Source: Auricularia sp. M13
Lineage: Eukaryota > Basidiomycota > Agaricomycetes > Auriculariales > Auriculariaceae
Assembly (NCBI GenBank): GCA_037042915.1
Contig: CM073194.1
Coordinates: 4,712,001 to 4,776,000, forward strand
Reading direction: 5' to 3'
Length of the DNA stretch: 64,000 bases
Under the pieces are notes generated by a model, which was not told where the DNA came from, made no database searches, and saw only the letters and a list, made by a program, of their open reading frames with translations. The position numbers and the translations under genes are program-made. Positions 52,766 to 63,103 of this stretch are shown here, in pieces. The number at the start of each line of letters is the position of its first letter. Position 1 is the stretch's first letter.

Positions 52766-54711
52766 TTAAACCTCTGCTTCTTTACTGTCATTGCCCGCGG
52801 CGTCCTCTCGTGGCTTCTCGTTTCGCCGGATCTCCTCGTTCTCGTGCTGGATGTACTTGAGAGGCCGCTTCCCGCTGATGGCATCCTTGTCCTTCGTGAC
52901 GACGAGCGACGGGTTGGAGCGGTAATAGGCGTCCATATCTTCCAGAGACCGGTTCGCTGCAATGCTTGGTCAGCATAGGCGGCATTGTGCCGCACACTAA
53001 AGACTCACAGGTCTCGGGATAGAAGAAGTAGATGACCGGGAGGAAGACGGCGTTGAACACCGTCCAGACGATCCAGAACCTCCAGCCCAGGTTCTGCGTG
53101 CCGATCGGCGTGACTTCGACAATGACGAAGTTCGTGATCCTGCAAGAACGTGAGACGCTGCAGGTCCGAGTCGCTCATCATCTGTTCGGCCCATGGGCGA
53201 GACTCACCAGTTGGTGCCTGTCGCCAGTGCCGCGCCCTTCGTCCGCATTGGGAGCGAGTTGATCTCCGTAGGATACAGCCAGGGCACGCCGAGCATGCCC
53301 AGCCCGAACGCCATGAAGTACAGGAAGAAGAACGCGATGGAGGCCGAGGCGATCTTGTCTCCGTTCGAGCTGCTCTCGGCGAACCTGAGCAGGATGGTGA
53401 TAATCAGGAACGCCAGGAACTGGCCGAGGGTCGACATCAGCATGAGCCCGCGGCGGCCCCATCGTTCGACGAGCGGGACGGCGATCATCGCGAAGAGCAG
53501 GTACGAGAGCGAGTTGCAGGCGGTGATGAGGCGCGCGCGCGAGTTGGAGAGGCCGACGTAGTCGATGAGCACGCTCGGGAGGTAGTACGAGACGATGTTG
53601 ATGCCCTCGAACTGCTGCATGAACTGCGTCCCGGCACCCAGGATAAGGCGCCGCAGCGTCTTGGTGTCGCCGTCCACATGCGTCTTGCCCGTGAGCAGGT
53701 CACGCCAGCTCACCGAGTGCTCGCGTTCGTACTGCACGGAGTACTCGATTTCGTGGAGCTGCATGGTGACAAACGCGTCGGTCGTGTCCTTGTCCTCGAG
53801 CGCGGCCAGAATTTCAAGCGCTTCGTCCTTGCGGTTGTGCGCGATTAGCCATCTTCCAGAAGGTCAGCACATGAGAGACAACATATAGAGGGAAAGTGCG
53901 CACCTCGGAGATTCAGGTAGCCACGGAACAGTGACAAACAGTATGAAGATGAATATGAACTGAAATGCAAGAGGGAATCGCCACGCGACAGAGCCCGGGC
54001 GGAAGGAAAGGCCGTAATTGACCCAGTTGACGAGGGAGAAGCCCACAATGTTCATCATCATGTCGAGAATGACGAGCCTTCCGCGCCAACTGGCCTTGGA
54101 CGTCTCAGTCTGCCAAATCGGCGCCGTTGCGGTGTTGATGCCATTGCCGAGACTGCGGACGAAACACGAATACATGTCAGACTGGACATTCCAGTGGGCA
54201 AAAAGTTTCGAGAGGCCCACCCGAGTATTATGCGGCCGACAAACATCTGCGCTAGGCTATACGATGAAGCCTGCAGAATGGCACCGACGGCCATTACGGC
54301 TGTCCCGATGATGATGCTCAACTTCCTGCCCGCGCGCTCGCCGATGGTGAAGGCTATGATTGCCCCCAGGAAGCAGCCGACGTTGTAAATAGCTGTGACG
54401 GTCGAAAGTACGTTCGTTCTCGTTGGGCCGACAAGGTCATGTAGGACAAGGAAATCGTCTGTCACAACGACACCACCTGTAACATGTTCGTACCACAACA
54501 GGCAGCTTGAGTAGCTTGCGGACGTACTGAAAACGCCCTGGTCGTAACCAAAAAGCGTCATGTCCGTCGCACATGCAATCTGCAAACGTCACTGCAATCA
54601 GCGCACTGTCTCGCTGCAGACTATTCAATGGCGTACCGTAATCCAGACGGTGAGCCATGTACCTCGAAACCCGAGGAAGGGCTGCTTCTGCTTGCGTATC
54701 GAGTCGCCCAT
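52766..54711 (-). CDS. MFS sugar transporter
   Basis: Twelve-helix hexose-type transporter of the fungal sugar porter family, plasma membrane. ATG 54711 gives MGDSIRKQKQPFLGFRGTW, then LFGYDQGVFSG (sugar-porter helix 1), IYNVGCFLGAIIAFTIGERA with GRK, FVGRIILG and LGNGINTATAPIWQTETSKA. The diagnostic VPWLPESPRWLI follows. The C-terminal half has GINIVSYYLPSVLID (QQFEGIN before it), VPLVERWGRRGLMLMSTLG and LGVPWLYPTEINSLPMRTKG, then VIYFFYPET and a charged tail ending DSKEAEV. About seven exons with 50-60-nt introns. All family signatures (RAGRK, PESPR, ERWGRR, PET) are intact. The transported sugar cannot be told from sequence. It lies inside the secreted-protein/SDR duplication unit. Confidence 0.93.
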
Positions 54712-56039
54712 TATGCTATGCACTGAGACGCGAGAGCCCAGGAAAACCGATGCTTCTCTGAGGTGGGGAAGCCTGGGGAAGCTGGCCGAAGAAGAAAGAA
54801 GCTGCTCTTATTTATAATGGTGACCGAATCCGGCTGCAGATCCCCCGGGCCGGTGCTGCGCGCGTCAAAACATATACGCAGGGTTCGCTCGGCGTGGGAA
54901 AGATATCAAGCGTTCCATCGATGTCATGCTTGCGCGCAAGAAAAAGGTTTGTTGGCCATATTTGTGCTTCCCTGTTGTGAATTTCTAGCCAGTGTCGTAA
55001 ATCGCACGACGACCCCATGAAGCGACCTCCTGGTTCTTCAAGGGTGGAAATTCCGAAAGATCCGCACGAGAGTCACGTGAGAAGAATCCATCATGCGGGG
55101 GGTGCGGAGATGCCCGGAATCAGACCCTGAGGCCAGCCCGCTTAAACCCGGGTAAGTACACGGGCAGGACAGTTGTTAGATGACGACATACCGTGCCGCA
55201 CTGCCTCCATTGTGCACTTCCTGGTGTGTTCGGCATTTCTGGGTCTCAGAGGGCCAACTAAACCCCAGGGCGGCCACTGGACCTGGTAGTTCCATGAAAA
55301 TGGGTCTTACCCACTAGAATATACATTCATGGGGCCGCATATTCACTGTGTCGGTTGTAGGAGCTGTCGCGGTCGTCCGGATGGGGATTGCCCTTGCCCG
55401 CCTCACCCACAAAGTATGGTGCCTTATTTTGTACTGTTGAACAGTCAATCCAGCCATTATTCTATGCCTTCAAAGGGCTGTCAACTCATTAATAGAGCCC
55501 TCCAAGCTTTCCGGCGGTCGAAAATGTCGAAAACACCAGGAAGTGCACAAAGTAGGCACTTCCCGGTGCTTGAACATAAACCCCGGTACGCACCGGATGA
55601 ACAGCCAACCATAGACCGCTCGCAAATAATGGTTTGCTGGCTCTTGAGTCGCACTTGCTTAGTGCGCTTGTCCCGATTACGTCGGCACCCGCGACCTAAT
55701 TCGGATTTGCCATATCATGGGCTCAAGAGCGGGACAGCTAGAGCGAAGGAGAACTCAGACCTGAGACCTGGGAAACGGGTCCCATTGACAGTGCAAGCAC
55801 ACCCACTATAATTACTGTACCGCGATTGAGTATTGTCTCGCTGGTGCAGTGGACCAAATTCTAATCGGCAGCTTTGTCATCCAATTACACAACACTTAAG
55901 GTAGGTACGCATGTATGACGCGAAAACACCTGCTTGATCAGCATTCGTAATACTTGGGAGTATATAAACCAGGAGCAGACGCACCGGAAAGCCTAACGAA
56001 AACTTCGAGATCTCAGACACATTTCCGCAGCTTGTCAGA
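54712..56039. other. Intergenic with scattered inverted repeats
   Basis: 1.3 kb between the divergent sugar porter and SDR genes; both promoters lie here. It has no credible gene. It holds the inverted repeat listed separately and a small hairpin, GGAAGTGC/GCACTTCC, around 55540-55565. Confidence 0.45.
55211..55549. repeat. Inverted repeat, possible MITE remnant
   Basis: Arms at 55211-55238 and 55522-55549 match at 26 of 28 positions when one is reversed; each begins TGTGCACTTCCTGGTGT on its own strand. The loop is about 280 bp. No clear target duplication flanks it, so it may be a decayed non-autonomous element or a chance fold-back. Confidence 0.55.
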
Positions 56040-57016
56040 ATGAGCGCGCGCGTTATCATCCTCACCGGAGCATCCAGGCACGATCGCCGCTTCCTCACCT
56101 GAAACAGGATCGAGGGTGACTAACGCGCAGTTGATCACAGGGGCATCGGACTTACGGTCGCGCGTTTCCTGCTGGAGGACGGCGCGCAGGTCGTCGCGGT
56201 CCAGCGCACCTCGACGCCAGAGTTCGAGGAGCTGCAGAAGAAGTACCCCAATGCTTTGCACGTCGTCCTAGGATCCGCGTCAGCACAACACGGTTCTCCA
56301 ACATACAAGGCTCTGAGCTGACACAAGTACTGCAGCACGGACGAGGCGGTGATCAAGCGCGCAGTGCAGGAGGCGCAGAAGCTCGGCTCGGTCGACGGGC
56401 TGGTGCTCAACGCCGGCGTCGGCAACGTCGGCGCGAAGCTCGCAGATCTGCCGCTGTCGGAGTGGCAGCGGGTGTTCGACGTGAACGTCTTTGGCGTCGT
56501 GCAGTTCCTGAAAGAGGCGCTGCCCGCGCTCGCGGACGGTGCGAAGGTCGTGCTCGTCAGCTCCTTGGTGTGCGAGGTGGGTATCCCGGGCGCCGGCCCG
56601 TACAGCGCGTCCAAGGCGGCGCTCAACAGCATCGGCCGGTGCGTCGCGCTCCGCAATATTCACGCTGCGCGACTTGCGGCTCACTGATGATCTCATTGCT
56701 GCTTAGGACTGTCGCAGCAGAGAACCCAAAGATCGTCACCGTCGCCATCGAGCCCGGCTCAGTGAGAACCAAGGTACGTTAAACTGAACTCTGCCTTGCC
56801 GCCGCTTCCAGCGACTGAGCAATGAGCATTGTGTTACAGGGCGCAGTCGAATTCGTGGATGGTCTGAAGGAATTCATCCCCGGGGGTATCGACACATTCC
56901 AGGTGCTCGAGGTGGAGGTGCCTAGCCGCATCATTGCCGACCTGGCGTTGCGCGCAAAGCCCGAGTGGTCGGGCAAATATTTCCATTGGAACGATCCGGA
57001 GCTGAGCACTCTGTGA
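56040..57016 (+). CDS. Short-chain dehydrogenase/reductase (SDR)
   Basis: Intact paralog of 41163-42115 with the same exon plan. Exon 1 (56040-56077) encodes ARVIILTGAS and ends in the middle of the Arg codon of TGASRGIG. The following intron (56078-56140) starts with GC, not GT, and ends in CAG, with a CTAAC branch-like site: an apparent GC-AG intron. Exon 2 continues GIGLTVARFLLEDGAQVVAV. Then come VDGLVLNAGVGNVG, LPLSEWQRVFDVNVFGVVQF, AKVVLVSSLV and the catalytic AGPYSASKAALNSIGR. TVAAENPKIVTVAIEPGSVR follows, and the end WSGKYFHWNDPELSTL. Five exons. NAD(P)-dependent; substrate unknown. The splice anomaly could make expression inefficient. Confidence 0.85.
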
Positions 57017-58612
57017 ACGTAGCGAGTTGCCCTAGTCATTATCTTTCTTGTCCACGAATACCAGTACCAGATTGTCTGCACGGACGCCAGGACGTAGTGA
57101 CTTGAGCCAACGAACCGCATGCTAAACCCCTGGCACAGAATCAAACCGTAGTGGAAGGATGACCAGTCCGAAAGAGCAGTGTCGGCGATCATGTCCAGCT
57201 AATTTCTAAGTCTCTGAAGCACAGCTTCAGAGCCCCTACGAGCCATCTCCTCGAGTTGCGCGCGCAGTGCAACAGAAGAGCAAAGACCTGAGCCAACTGC
57301 GGGCAGAGCGGAGGAAGGAACGCTTCGGCGCGGCGCAAGAAGCTTCGTTCGACTCTGGAAATAGTATAGTTTCGGGACCTCCAAGGCCAGGTGCGCAGTC
57401 GGACGTCGTAAAGGGGGAAAAGTGCAGGCGAGCGTCAAAGTCGATAGAACGGTCCGACACTACTGTAACTCCGAATCTCCGATCCAACTGTTCTCCGAGT
57501 CGCTTTTGCCTGATTTTCCACTTTTCTTTGAATGTGGTGACATTGAGATCTTCACAGGCTGCTATTTCCGACATAATATAGGGATAAAATCTCTCTCAGG
57601 CGCCCTGGTTGACGTGCTTGGGTTTGCACCCAAGTCGCCTCCTTTGACAATGGTGGCCATGGATCCTTCAGCACTTGTGTTGTCTCCTTCATATGGCCTG
57701 AGACCAAAGCTATCGCCGCCAAAGCTGACTCGGCTTTCTCAGTAGGGGCGATCCCGCATGTGGTCGCCGGAGTACAGTATGCATCGTTCCAAATGCCAAC
57801 ATCCAGTCCCCCTCCTCCTGAGCTCCGAGTCTATAGCACGCTATATTTGACCCTTTGAGAACAGAAGTCCGATTCCCGTCCCGGCAATGCGCTTTCAGTG
57901 TAGTAAGTACCGACAGACGCCCAGGGCGTCCGCAGTGGATCTGACTGAGGAGCGACAGCGATAGCTGTGCTGCAAGGCACATGAGAGTCCCGCATCGAGC
58001 TGTCTCTCAACCATACCGGGCGACGTCTAATGTGACACGCCCCTCAGCGCACAGGGGAGTGACAGTTCAGAGCGCCGGCAAGACAATTCCGCAGCGTAAG
58101 GATGTTCGCATCAAGTGATTTCCATCGAAATTGGGCATCCAGGTGCCGCAATGAGATGCCGATCGCGCTCCGTGGCTCAGTGGCTCGCCCTGTTGCGCAT
58201 GTGCCTGCTCAGAAGCTCAGAGCAGGAATCCCGCCGGCGCACTGAATATGGAATGCGACCGTCTGAGCTCCATTGGATACGAGCGGCTGTACTCGATTGA
58301 ATGCGGGAAGTCCGAGACGGTTGCAGTACTACTGGACGGTGAACTATCAGAAGGCAGAAGACAAGACAGCCGTGGCTAGTTATTCATTAAACCCCTCAGA
58401 ACGCGCGGATGACGCTGACGCGGCAGCCCGCATCCTTAATCGTGCCACGGGACAAGTATGGGACTGCTCATCTGAACTGAACTAGACGGAAGACGCTTGA
58501 TTATACTACTACAGTACAGTGCATTCCAGCAAAATGACGGCATAAACAGGCAGGTCGGTCGTAAACGGCGTAAGAGGATAATTCAACGATCCAGCCCAGC
58601 ACTGCGCAAAGT
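57017..58612. other. Intergenic with possible gene remnants
   Basis: 1.6 kb tail to tail between the SDR and the surface-protein gene. Short frames look partly protein-like: minus strand DTALSDWSSFHYGLILCQGF (about 57190-57120), and plus strand YERLYSIECGKSE then TVAVLLDGELSEG (58270-58360), which resembles a block at about 30760-30830. None forms a convincing gene. TACTGTA/TACAGTA heptamers are at 57471, 57773 and 58510. Confidence 0.4.
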
Positions 58613-59756
58613 CTAGAGCACCAGATTGCGCGCGACGACGGCCACAGACAGCGCAACGAGCCACAGCGACGCAACTGGCGGCGACGCGCACGCGGCGCCG
58701 CTAATGAGCGGGACGCTCGCGCCGATCGTGTCGTTCAAACAACTGAGGAACTGCTGATTCAAGCCGCTCGGCAGCGGCGTCGTGGGGTGTTTATCGTCGT
58801 CGAAGAGCGCGGCGGTGTTATTGTATCCGTCGAGCGTAAGCGCGACGCTGCTCGCGCGGTAGTACTGCACCGTCGTCTCCGGCTGCGGGTCGCCCTGGCC
58901 GCCCGAGAAGGCCTGCACGGACAGCGGCTTGTTGGATATCGTCGAGCAGTTGGCGGTGAGCGTTGTGACGAGCTCGTGCACGGTGTTGTTGTCCGCGACG
59001 ACGTGGTACGTCGCGATGGGCGCGGGCGAGCGGATGGCCACCTGCATCATCGGCCCGCCCGGGCGCGTCTTGTTGTCTGGGTTGCCGTACTGTTGTGGCT
59101 CAAATGTGAGTAGACTTGCAATTAAGTGAAGCAAGAAGAACAAGGGGACGCGAACCTCGTGGTTGTGCAGGTATCCGGCGCCGTAGCCCAGCCCGCCGCC
59201 CCACGCGAGCGGCCAGAAGTAGAACGGGAAGCCCAAGCCGCCGACGCCGCGCTGGGAAGCGACGCCGGGGTAGCCACTGCCATACACGCTGTTGTGCCAT
59301 AGTCAGTATCAAGATTTCTGAGCCACAACACAACACGCACTTGGTCCCATAGACATTACTGCGCGTGCCGCCGCCCTGCGAGCGCCCCGCGAAAGGCTGG
59401 CCAGCCGGGATGGTGAAGACGCGCGACGAGCCCTGGCCGTACGTGCTGGCGCGCGTCGGCTGGCCCTTGCTGGTCGCGGGCACGCTGAACGCCGGACGCG
59501 CCGAGGAGCCTGTCGCGGGCGATGAGGACGACGACCCTTTCGAAGGCGAGGATGACGAGCCCGTCGAGCCCGACGAGCCGCTCTTAGTACCTCCTGAAGA
59601 GCTTGAGCTCGAGCTCGTGCCGCCCCTGCCGCCTGCGCGCCGTCAGTCAGCGTCGGTCATTGGGACCGAGATGAAGTGCTCACCGCCGCCGCCGCGCCCG
59701 CCGCCCTTGCGCTTTTCCAGCGGCCGTCGTGTAGAAATAAACGGAACGTAGACCAT
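58613..59756 (-). CDS. Putative surface protein with C-terminal hydrophobic anchor, unknown function
   Basis: Hypothetical protein of a type I have seen repeatedly in Agaricomycetes, with no known function. ATG 59756 starts MVYVPFISTRRPLEKRKGG, then a disordered Gly/Ser-rich segment with a Ser run (TSSSSSSSGGTKSGSSGST). A Gln/Gly part (YGQGSSRVFTIPAGQPFAG) follows. Exon 2 has GLGFPFYFWPLAWGGGLGYG (possible membrane segment). Exon 3 begins YGNPDNKTRPGGPMMQVAI and contains VVADNNTVHELVTTLTANC and SVALTLDGYNNTAALFDDD. It ends in a hydrophobic tail (SLWLVALSVAVVARNLVL) suggestive of a GPI signal or tail anchor. Two introns of about 50-60 nt. An in-frame upstream ATG at 59858 is possible. Confidence 0.7.
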
Positions 59757-61351
59757 GATGATGTAGTTTCTGAATCTATGGGGGCTCGGGCGCGTAACGC
59801 GAGGAGCCGGTCCGGATTTATAGTGAGCGTTGTGGAGCAAGCAAGGGATCAAACTCAAAGCGGTGCAAACATGTCAGGAAGCAGACGGAACAACTGCCTT
59901 TTCGATGTCCGCGGCCTCACAGAATGTCGATCATTTCCGGGATTTCTGAGGCAGCGCACGTCCGGGCGAATCAATGGCGCTCGCCATTGGCATTTTGGCG
60001 CTGCTTTCCGCTTGTGCTGTCGTGCAAAGGGAACTCAACCGAGCCCACTCGAGGGTGCGATAACATGCTCCTGCATTCCTCCCGTGAATCTTCTCCATTG
60101 TGCATCGTCCCGGCGGAGGAAAGCTTCGCGGCAACCTCTGAAAGTCCAGGAACTCTGATGCACTGCCCCGCTCACCGGCATTCTCACACTTCAGTTCAAA
60201 GGCGATTCACATGGCGCTCGTAGCATTCCCCAGGATGCCTGCAATCCCGGTCATTACTCCCCGTCCTTTCCGCACCTATAAGTAAGTCCTATGACTCATA
60301 ACCTGTGTAGAGAGTGGCTAATTTTAGTGGTTGGACTCCTGGAGTCTCTCCAGCGACTGGAGCCAGCGGACAACGCCGGCTCAGACGAGATACACCCAAT
60401 GGCCGCAGAAACCATGACACATTGCGAGCATCATTATATGCCTTCATGCCTCTCGCCATTTAACACTGTCACGACTAACACTGGCACTGTGAAATCGCAT
60501 CTAGACTCCAGCGTCTTCTCACCGGAATTCCTCCTCAAAGCCACAGCATGAAGGCTTTATGCCATCATACCGACGTTCTTTTTGAGCGTTTGGAATTCTT
60601 GGCTGATCTGCAGAGTTTCAAGGCTGAGGTGCAGAGATGATTGGATCCGTTCATGTTCACACGTCGGGCTTCAAGTTGGAGCTACGTCTAGACTACATCT
60701 TTCCTTCCCCTGCCTTAGGAGCGATTCAGAAGGAGAGCTACTGGCGGGTTTCCAGTGCAGCGCTCAAAGAGCCGGTTAAAGGCTTTCGCGGCAGCCAGAA
60801 GCAGAGCCCTTCCGCCTCAGCTGCAGTCTCCTGAAGCGTGCCATTGATCTCATCTCCAGCTATACCTGTTACATAGTCTTCCACATTCTGCAGACGACGC
60901 AGAGTCGTGCATGAATTACCAGAAGCTGCGTAAGTATCCGGTGCCTGTCAGCGGCACTGCAACGACTTCGTCGCACTATCCCTGGTTTCCGTTAGGAAAA
61001 AGCATTCCTTAAGCATATATACTCTATGTACTGAATAAGGAGCAGGGCTCACACGCACTCACACGCGCAAAGCGGGTTCCTCACGGGATTTTCTTCAAGA
61101 TGGGCGCCAGCGATCAACCTAGAATTCCCAGGACCACAGCCCAGAAAAACGCTCGTCCAACTCAGCTAATAACTCGAGTGACTTTCGGCTCGTCCTCTAC
61201 GAAGATGATGTACATTGAGCCTCTGCCCAAATCTCCAAATGCCAGATTTTCAATCCGGAGGCCACCCACGTCGACGGGCCTAACGCTCCGTACCGCCGGC
61301 TCACTTCCCTGCTCATGAGTTACTTACGTCATGCAAGACGTCCTTCAACTT
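59757..61351. other. Intergenic, no supported gene
   Basis: 1.6 kb between two minus-strand genes. Several short plus-strand frames (for example 61100-61318) have no family resemblance. Nothing else seen. Confidence 0.45.
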
Positions 61352-62031
61352 TCAAGCTGCAGGAGCGTGCAGCTGAATCCCAGTGCGTCCGAACAAGATG
61401 CAAGCTCCGACGGCGAGGTACACGGAGAACGCGAAGAGCAATGCGTCCCATATCTCACTGGCAGCGGCGGTTGGGCAGCCGGAAACGTTGCAGAGGTGGT
61501 GATGCGCGCCTAGATGCAGCGCGAGGACGTGGCTACACACGGCGAGGACCGCATCGGTGACCATGGGTGACGTTGTCGCCCTGGTCAGCGGCCAGTCCGA
61601 TAACGGGGCCTGCCAGTCGGCCGAGTCGACGACGAGCTGCACAAGCCAGATCTTCGTGCAGAACGCCGCGATTTGCGCTGCGACTGCGCGATGCACAACA
61701 AGTATCAGCATGCCAGCGACGAATTGGACTCGGGGGACCTACCGTCCAGTTGCCAGCTCGGCGTGGCCAGCGCATCGAAATACGCCGAATACAGCGTGTA
61801 TAGCGCGCAGCCGAGTACGAGGCTCCCGCTCGTGTGCGCGATGAATGGCTTCAGGCTGCGCACAATGCACGCGCCCAGGTGGGGAAGCGGCGGTGAGCGG
61901 AGCGGAGCGACATTGTTCATGACGGTGGGAGGCAAAGAAACAGGGGACTGGACCGGCCGCTGTATGAGTGCTGCTATTGACTCTCTTGGCGGCGGCGCGA
62001 GCAATCGACCCCGCAATCCGGCGCTGCTCAT
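61352..62031 (-). CDS. Small multi-pass membrane protein, unknown function
   Basis: Not recognised. ATG 62031 opens SSAGLRGRLLAPPPRES and a Pro-rich cytosolic leader. A hydrophobic segment (SLVLGCALYTLYSAYFD) ends exon 1. A GTAGGT donor and CAG acceptor (about 57-nt intron) join it to VAAQIAAFCTKIWLVQLVVD, then AVLAVCSHVLALHLGAHHHL (His-rich loop) and IWDALLFAFSVYLAVGACIL, ending GRTGIQLHAPAA. About 205 residues with roughly four hydrophobic segments. The spliced frame is continuous and the hydrophobic pattern consistent, so I take it as a real gene, but function is open. Confidence 0.5.
61992..62025. repeat. 34-bp exact dispersed repeat (copy 1)
   Basis: This 34-bp string, beginning GCGGCGCGAGCAATCGACCC, recurs exactly and in the same orientation at 63752-63785. 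In both places it encodes the start of a minus-strand frame (AGLRGRLLAP) shortly after an ATG, so the N-terminal leader codons are shared. Confidence 0.9.
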
Positions 62032-62164
62032 AGCTTGCTCCTCGGATATGAAGTTTCGAGCTGGGATTTACGACTTGACGCTGGGGAAGCGGGCAGTGCA
62101 TGCCCAGTGGAACCTGTCTCGATCTCATGTGCCAAGAAACCGATTTGAGGAGTAGGTTGATTAT

Positions 62165-63103
62165 TCATTCACCATAATAGCCTTCTCGGATTGTGCATGC
62201 GACGCGGCGCTGTCGACAGCGCAGAATCAAGTCGTCCATCGGGAGAGATGCTTCAACAACAGAGACCTGTAGCTCACGCAGCGCGTGCGCCTTTGCGATA
62301 GCGTCAAGCAGAAGACCACTGACCGCAACTAGGTCTGCGTGCGCTGTGGGCCACCAAAATTGCAGGTCCAATGCCCTCAAGCCGGGGCACTGGCTCAAGA
62401 TGGAGGGGAGCATGGCGCGGATCTCCAGACCGGATGCTGCCAGGTAGAGGTCGCGCAGCGCAGGGCACGCGGTAACAAGGGCCAAGGCGTCCACACGCGC
62501 TGTATCGAGTGGTGTATTGAGTCTAAGCCTCAGCGAGACGACTGCTCGAAGCGATCCGGCTCGAATGGCGGCCCAGTCAACATTTTCGAGGAGATGCAAC
62601 GTGTGTGGATAGAGGGAGGCATCGACATTGCGCGCGGTCCAGCGGCGCGAGACGACCATGGGTAGGGCATCGCAGTATTCTAGGCGGATGGCACAGTGTT
62701 GTGGGCCGTCTGAATCGAAGGGCTGCTCGGAAAGCGGGGGATCCAGCTTGACACTCTTCAGGTTTGGCAGCTGCTCCAGCAGCGCACTGAACTCGTGCGA
62801 CTCCTCTTTAAATGTGTAGATAAGAAGGTCTCGTATGCTTGCAAGTGGTCTGTCCAGCAGGTGCCTAAGTCCGGATATGCTGGGTGTGCGGAGTTCGAGG
62901 TATTTGAGGTTGCGACAGGCATTCAGTAGGCCGGCCAGGGCGACGATCTCGTCTTCGAGATCTTCTAGGCAGAGGACCAGCGATCCAATGCAATCGCATA
63001 AACCGGGACCTATGGGAAGATCCACTGCGCTGTAGCCCATCATCTCGATACACAGCCTATTGGATAATATGAAGTACTGCCATTCAGCGTCGCATGTGTT
63101 CAA
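62165..63103 (-). CDS. LRR / F-box-like protein, 5' end unresolved
   Basis: About 310 residues in one open frame with leucine-rich, repeat-like segments (LVLCLEDLEDEIVALAGLLN, NLKYLELRTPSISGLRHLL, LEQLPNLKSVKLDPPLS, CPALRDLYLAASGLEIRAML and CPGLRALDLQFWW). This is the pattern of the C-terminal half of basidiomycete F-box/LRR proteins. The end is VACTIREGYYGE. There is no Met at the start of the conserved part: the frame stays open upstream to about 63140 (KRKVRDGIDALNTCDAEWQ), and an acceptor-like AG near 63140 suggests a spliced upstream exon carrying the F-box, which I could not find. It may be a 5'-truncated copy. If functional, it would be a ubiquitin-ligase receptor. Confidence 0.6.
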   Translation of the reverse strand: MNTCDAEWQYFILSNRLCIEMMGYSAVDLPIGPGLCDCIGSLVLCLEDLEDEIVALAGLLNACRNLKYLELRTPSISGLRHLLDRPLASIRDLLIYTFKEESHEFSALLEQLPNLKSVKLDPPLSEQPFDSDGPQHCAIRLEYCDALPMVVSRRWTARNVDASLYPHTLHLLENVDWAAIRAGSLRAVVSLRLRLNTPLDTARVDALALVTACPALRDLYLAASGLEIRAMLPSILSQCPGLRALDLQFWWPTAHADLVAVSGLLLDAIAKAHALRELQVSVVEASLPMDDLILRCRQRRVACTIREGYYGE

